NCBI RefSeq assembly: GCF_905475395.1 | Contig: NC_058340.1 | Span: 71,960,181-72,024,180, forward strand | DNA length: 64,000 bases | Direction of reading: 5' to 3' | Source: Chrysoperla carnea | Taxonomy: Eukaryota; Arthropoda; Insecta; Neuroptera; Chrysopidae | In this document: piece after piece, positions 60,501 to 64,000 of the stretch | Layout of the letters: each line of letters starts with the position of its first letter | Numbering within the stretch: the first letter of the stretch is position 1 | The notes under the pieces: generated by a model | Databases searched by the model: none | What the model was told of the DNA's origin: nothing | The model's input: the letters and a program-made list of their open reading frames with translations, nothing else | Program-made: the position numbers and the translations under genes

Positions 60501-61730
60501 ATATTCGGAAATTATGTATTTAACGGGATTACCAATTTTATTTTTCATATAATGCTGAACATTTATTTTGTTTGATTTTGCAAGCATTCAACTCTTCAAA
60601 CAGATTAAGAAGTCAAATTTTCCAAAATTAAAAATACGTTAACCACGAAGAGGTTGAAGAAATTTCAATGGTCCATTTATATGGGTGTCTAAAGATGTCA
60701 CATTCAGAAAGAGGAAAAGTTAAAGTGAGTAGGCAGTAAAGTTTGTATAATTTTAACGTTGAATTAACACAGTATCTAATTGGTAGTAGACGAACGAAAT
60801 GGGTTAGATTTTGGGTTGATCATGGATATGTATTTAAAACAGGGGAACCCTCGAGTAAAAAAATTCACGAACTCCTGAAAGAAGTATTTCAAAATTCATT
60901 TTTTTCGCCCAAAAATGCCGTTTTGAACGTAGGCAAAATTTTTCGTTGTCTCTCTGAAAAGAATGTGTATCCTGTCGGTGAAAAATTGATGGTTTTGTGC
61001 TTAGATACTTGGCCTACAGAAAACTTTGGAAAATTAATATTTAACTAATTTGAGAAGGTAGGAAGAAACATATATTTCTCGAAATAATTCTATATAAACA
61101 TAACAAATAAAGAATATTTCCAGAAATATTCTATTTAGATTTAATTAGAACAATTTTCTTTTATATTAATTTTATTCAACATGGGAATATTATTTAATCA
61201 GAAAATACAATTTTTATTTTTCCAAAGGGATTTCCTTGATTCATACCAACAAGAAATACAAATTCGCCCACGTAAAAATAAATATCTACCTATTTCGTGT
61301 TATTTCACAACACATATTACCCATTTGCTAATAAACTAAGTGTACCTTTGTGAAATTTTTACGTGTTAAATATTTACGCCCACTACTGATTTTTATGTAT
61401 TAAATAAGTCTGTGGTATAATTTGCCTCAAGGGAATTTGTTCTTTTTTGCAACTTTTTTAAGGGGTACCTCTTTAAAAAAATCGAGAAAATTAAAAAAAA
61501 AATTTTTGTTTTGGAATTTGATAAAAATCAGTGGATGGGGTAATTTCGATCTAAAAAGTATATAAATCAGGTTAATTTAATGATTGGATGCAGAGTTCCT
61601 GAGATATCGCAATATTTGGATCGATTTTAATGCGTATCTCAAAAACTATTCGACCAGTCATCAATTGCACCCGATTTTTGTACTTTTTAGATGAAAATTT
61701 ACCTTATATACTGCGTTTTATCAAAATTGG
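57600..61730. other. AT-rich stretch upstream of the kinase gene
   Basis: No supported gene apart from an orphan frame at 60693-61048. Otherwise low complexity. Confidence 0.45.
60773..61048 (+). CDS. Orphan reading frame, possible exon of an unknown gene or transposon
   Basis: About 91 codons are open after a possible acceptor (AACACAG, ending 60772) and stop at 61048. The frame begins YLIGSRRTKWVRFWVDHGYV and includes KKIHELLKEVFQNSFF and KNAVLNVGKIFRCLSEKN. Composition is protein-like, with no domain I recognise. There is no ATG at its head. A short upstream ATG frame (60693-60724, MSHSERGKVK) ends at a GTGAGT donor in compatible phase, but the intron between would be only 48 bases. It could equally be a transposon fragment. 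Confidence 0.3.
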   Translation, partial: YLIGSRRTKWVRFWVDHGYVFKTGEPSSKKIHELLKEVFQNSFFSPKNAVLNVGKIFRCLSEKNVYPVGEKLMVLCLDTWPTENFGKLIFN

Positions 61731-61734
61731 AGAT

Positions 61735-62330
61735 AAAAACAAGTGAAAACAAACAATTGAGTGAGTTAATTGTTGAAATATCATGTATAGACAGTGTTGA
61801 TTACTGTGTCTCATTACACACACATGCATGCCACACATACATAACTGATATTCCCATATAATTCATACTAAACAATTTGTGCCTAGTTTTCGCCCTCACG
61901 GGTAAACAGTGATGTAAACAAAAACATTTTTCAAACAAAAGTTGTTTATTTTTTTATAAGGAACATTATTTATATTTAAACTTTTGTTCTATCTCTAACG
62001 GATTACAAGATGGGTCCGTCGGATTCAAGACTCAATTGACCCATGTTCTTCATTTACGAACTCGACCTCATTTTTTACGTCTTAAGCACGCTATAAAAAT
62101 TTCAGCTTGATATCTCTTTTTTTTGAGTTATCGTGTTGACAGACAGATAAACGGACAGACCGACGGACGACAGACGGACAGACAACCGGAAATGGGCTAA
62201 TTAGGTGATTTTATGACCACCTATACCAAAATTTTTCGTAGCATCAATATTTCTAAGCGTTACAAATTTGGGACTAAACTTAATATACCTTGATATATAT
62301 TACATATATACATGGTATAAAAATTATGAA
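61735..62330 (+). repeat. Interspersed repeat family R, copy 2
   Basis: It matches 12650-13435 block by block, with a longer GACAGACGGACAGA-type run (62140-62195) and the same end, ACATGGTATAAAAATT. No coding capacity. Confidence 0.7.
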
Positions 62331-62886
62331 ATGAATACATGTAAAATACTGATTAAAATTCTAAAATTAATATCTATGAAATCATAGATATCACGGAAAA
62401 ACTTTTTACACGAATTAAAAAGTTTCTTACACCTCGTCGCTACATCATTAAACTGATAGGTGTGTCATCCGTTAAACGCCTCTATATCATATCTTGGTCT
62501 GTAGTAGATGAGTTCGTCGCATACAGTGAAGTGAGTTCGTCGTGCTAAATAAAGATTCTGATTAAGTGTATTCGTATACTCATATAATTCATTGTAACAA
62601 GAAAGTGTGTTATGAAGCATTGTCTCGAGTAGTGAAAAATTTATGAGTTCATGAAATTATATATCTTTTGTATTTTCTCAAGTCATCATAACGTAGTCAA
62701 AATAATTGTAATTAGCTTCCGTCACTTTTCATAGAATTCTAATATTTATCATAGAGATGTTCGTACTGAAACTAGATGTGTCAACTTAGACGGGGTAAAT
62801 TGAATATTTTTGGAGTAATAAATAATTTTGTTCGTACTTTTTAGTTTTTAGTTGGTTGCGTTGTCTGATAGAGAGTCTGATAGCGT

Positions 62887-64000
62887 AAAATTAAATTTTT
62901 TGGATTTTGATGATGTCATAAAGTTAAAAAATTCGATTTTTTTGATAACACAGGCAAATTTGAGAAGATCTTATTGGAATTTTTTTTGAAACCAATTAAT
63001 TTTGGGTCATTCTTTTCAGGTGTGATATAAGTTTTTCGCTAGCTATCACATATGTGCTAAATACCGGGACCAAGACTCTACATTTTTGAAACGTATTAGA
63101 GCTAGGCTAATTTTGATGACAAATTAGAAAAGAATGGCCCAAATTTAGTAGGAATACATACCTTCTTTATCAAAATTGGATAAAATTTGGGTGTGATAGA
63201 GCAAAATTAAATTATTTGGATTTTGATGCGTCATAAAGTAAAAAAATTTGATTTTTTTGATAGCAGGGGTAAATTTGATCCAATCTTATTGCAATTTTTT
63301 TTGAAACCCACTAATTTTGGGTCAATCTTTTCAGCTGTAATATCAATTTTTCGCTAGCTATCAATTATTTGCTTAATTCCGGGACCAGGACTCCCCATTC
63401 TTGAAACTTATTAGAGCTAAGTTATTTTTGATTACAAATTCGAAAAGTATGACCCAAATTTAGTAGGATCACATGCCTGGTTATTCAAAATTGAAGAAAA
63501 TTTGGCTGTGATAGGGCAAAATTAAATTTTTTGGATTTTGATGACGTCATAAAGTTAAAAAATTCGATTTTTTTATAACACAAGCACATTTGATGCCACT
63601 TTTTTTGAAACCCACTAAGTTTGAGTCATTCTTTTCAGCTATGATTTCAGTTTTTCACTAGCTATCACTAATGTGCTTAATACCGGGACCAGGACTCCAC
63701 ATTCTTGAAACCTATTAAAGCTAGGTTAATTTTGTTCACAAATTTGAAAAGCATGGCCCAAATTTAGTAGAATTACATACTTGGTTTATCAAAATTGGAT
63801 AAAATTTGGGTGTGATAGAGCAAAATTAAATTTTTAGGATTTTGATGACGTCATAAAGTTCAAATTCGAGAACATAGGCAAATTTAATCCGATATTATTG
63901 GAATTTTTTTTGAAACCCACTAATTTTTAATTAATTCCTTTCAGTCGTGACATCAGTTTAGCTATCGATATCATTATAGTGCTTTATACCGGGATCAGGA
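62887..64000 (+). repeat. ~315-bp satellite array, open at the right edge
   Basis: The block AAAATTAAATT..TTGGATTTTGATG starts at 62887, 63203, 63518 and 63822, giving periods of 316, 315 and 304 bp. Inside each unit TTTGAAACC.A.TAA, CTAGCTATCA, ATACCGGGACCA.GACTC, TTGAAAC.TATTA and CCCAAATTTAGTAG recur in order. At least 3.5 units are present and they are moderately diverged. TGACGTCA occurs intact in the third and fourth units. No reading frame is conserved. Confidence 0.9.

Overview
The window is AT-rich nuclear DNA from an animal, almost certainly an insect. The evidence is spliced genes with GT..AG introns, close matches to insect lipase and kinase genes, LINE and SINE retroposons, TTAGG-like (AACCT) tails on retroposon ends, microsatellites and a satellite array. 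I cannot name the order from sequence alone. The repeat families look most like those I associate with holometabolous insects such as lacewings or beetles, but that is weak.

Three protein genes are supported. (1) The 5' part of a CYTH-domain (CyaB / class IV adenylate cyclase-like) gene lies on the minus strand at 2249-2731; its last exon is not visible. (2) A complete brummer/ATGL patatin-like triacylglycerol lipase gene lies on the plus strand at 13726-29412. It has eight core exons, an 11.2 kb first intron and a probable ninth, phase-neutral exon at 27027-27200. (3) A complete SBK-type serine/threonine kinase gene (meng/meng-po-like) lies on the minus strand. A large exon at 36997-38425 is joined across an 18.5 kb intron to a short first coding exon at 56902-56960, with a candidate TATA/CRE promoter near 57.37 kb. 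brummer and the kinase gene converge on about 7.5 kb of AT-rich spacer. brummer and the CYTH gene diverge across 11 kb.

The rest is mostly repeats. Intron 1 of the kinase gene holds an apparently intact two-ORF LINE (about 43053-48150), on the same strand as the host gene. It has tandem 134-bp units in its 5' UTR and a hairpin plus (TA)n 3' end. Intron 1 of brummer holds a tRNA-derived SINE, several LINE 3'-end relics ending in AACCT repeats, a fold-back element and a (TA)n tract. A ~315-bp satellite begins near 62.88 kb and runs off the right edge. An interspersed family of about 0.6-0.8 kb occurs at 12.65-13.43 kb and 61.74-62.33 kb, with an inverted fragment at 22.27-22.46 kb.

The most unusual signal is a 21-nt element present five times, identically, at 51.27-54.85 kb inside the kinase intron. 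Its core is the exact 18-nt 3' end of tRNA-Tyr including CCA. Read along the host pre-mRNA it is a perfect retroelement primer-binding-site sequence for tRNA-Tyr. The copies share no flanking sequence: no LTR and no tRNA body.
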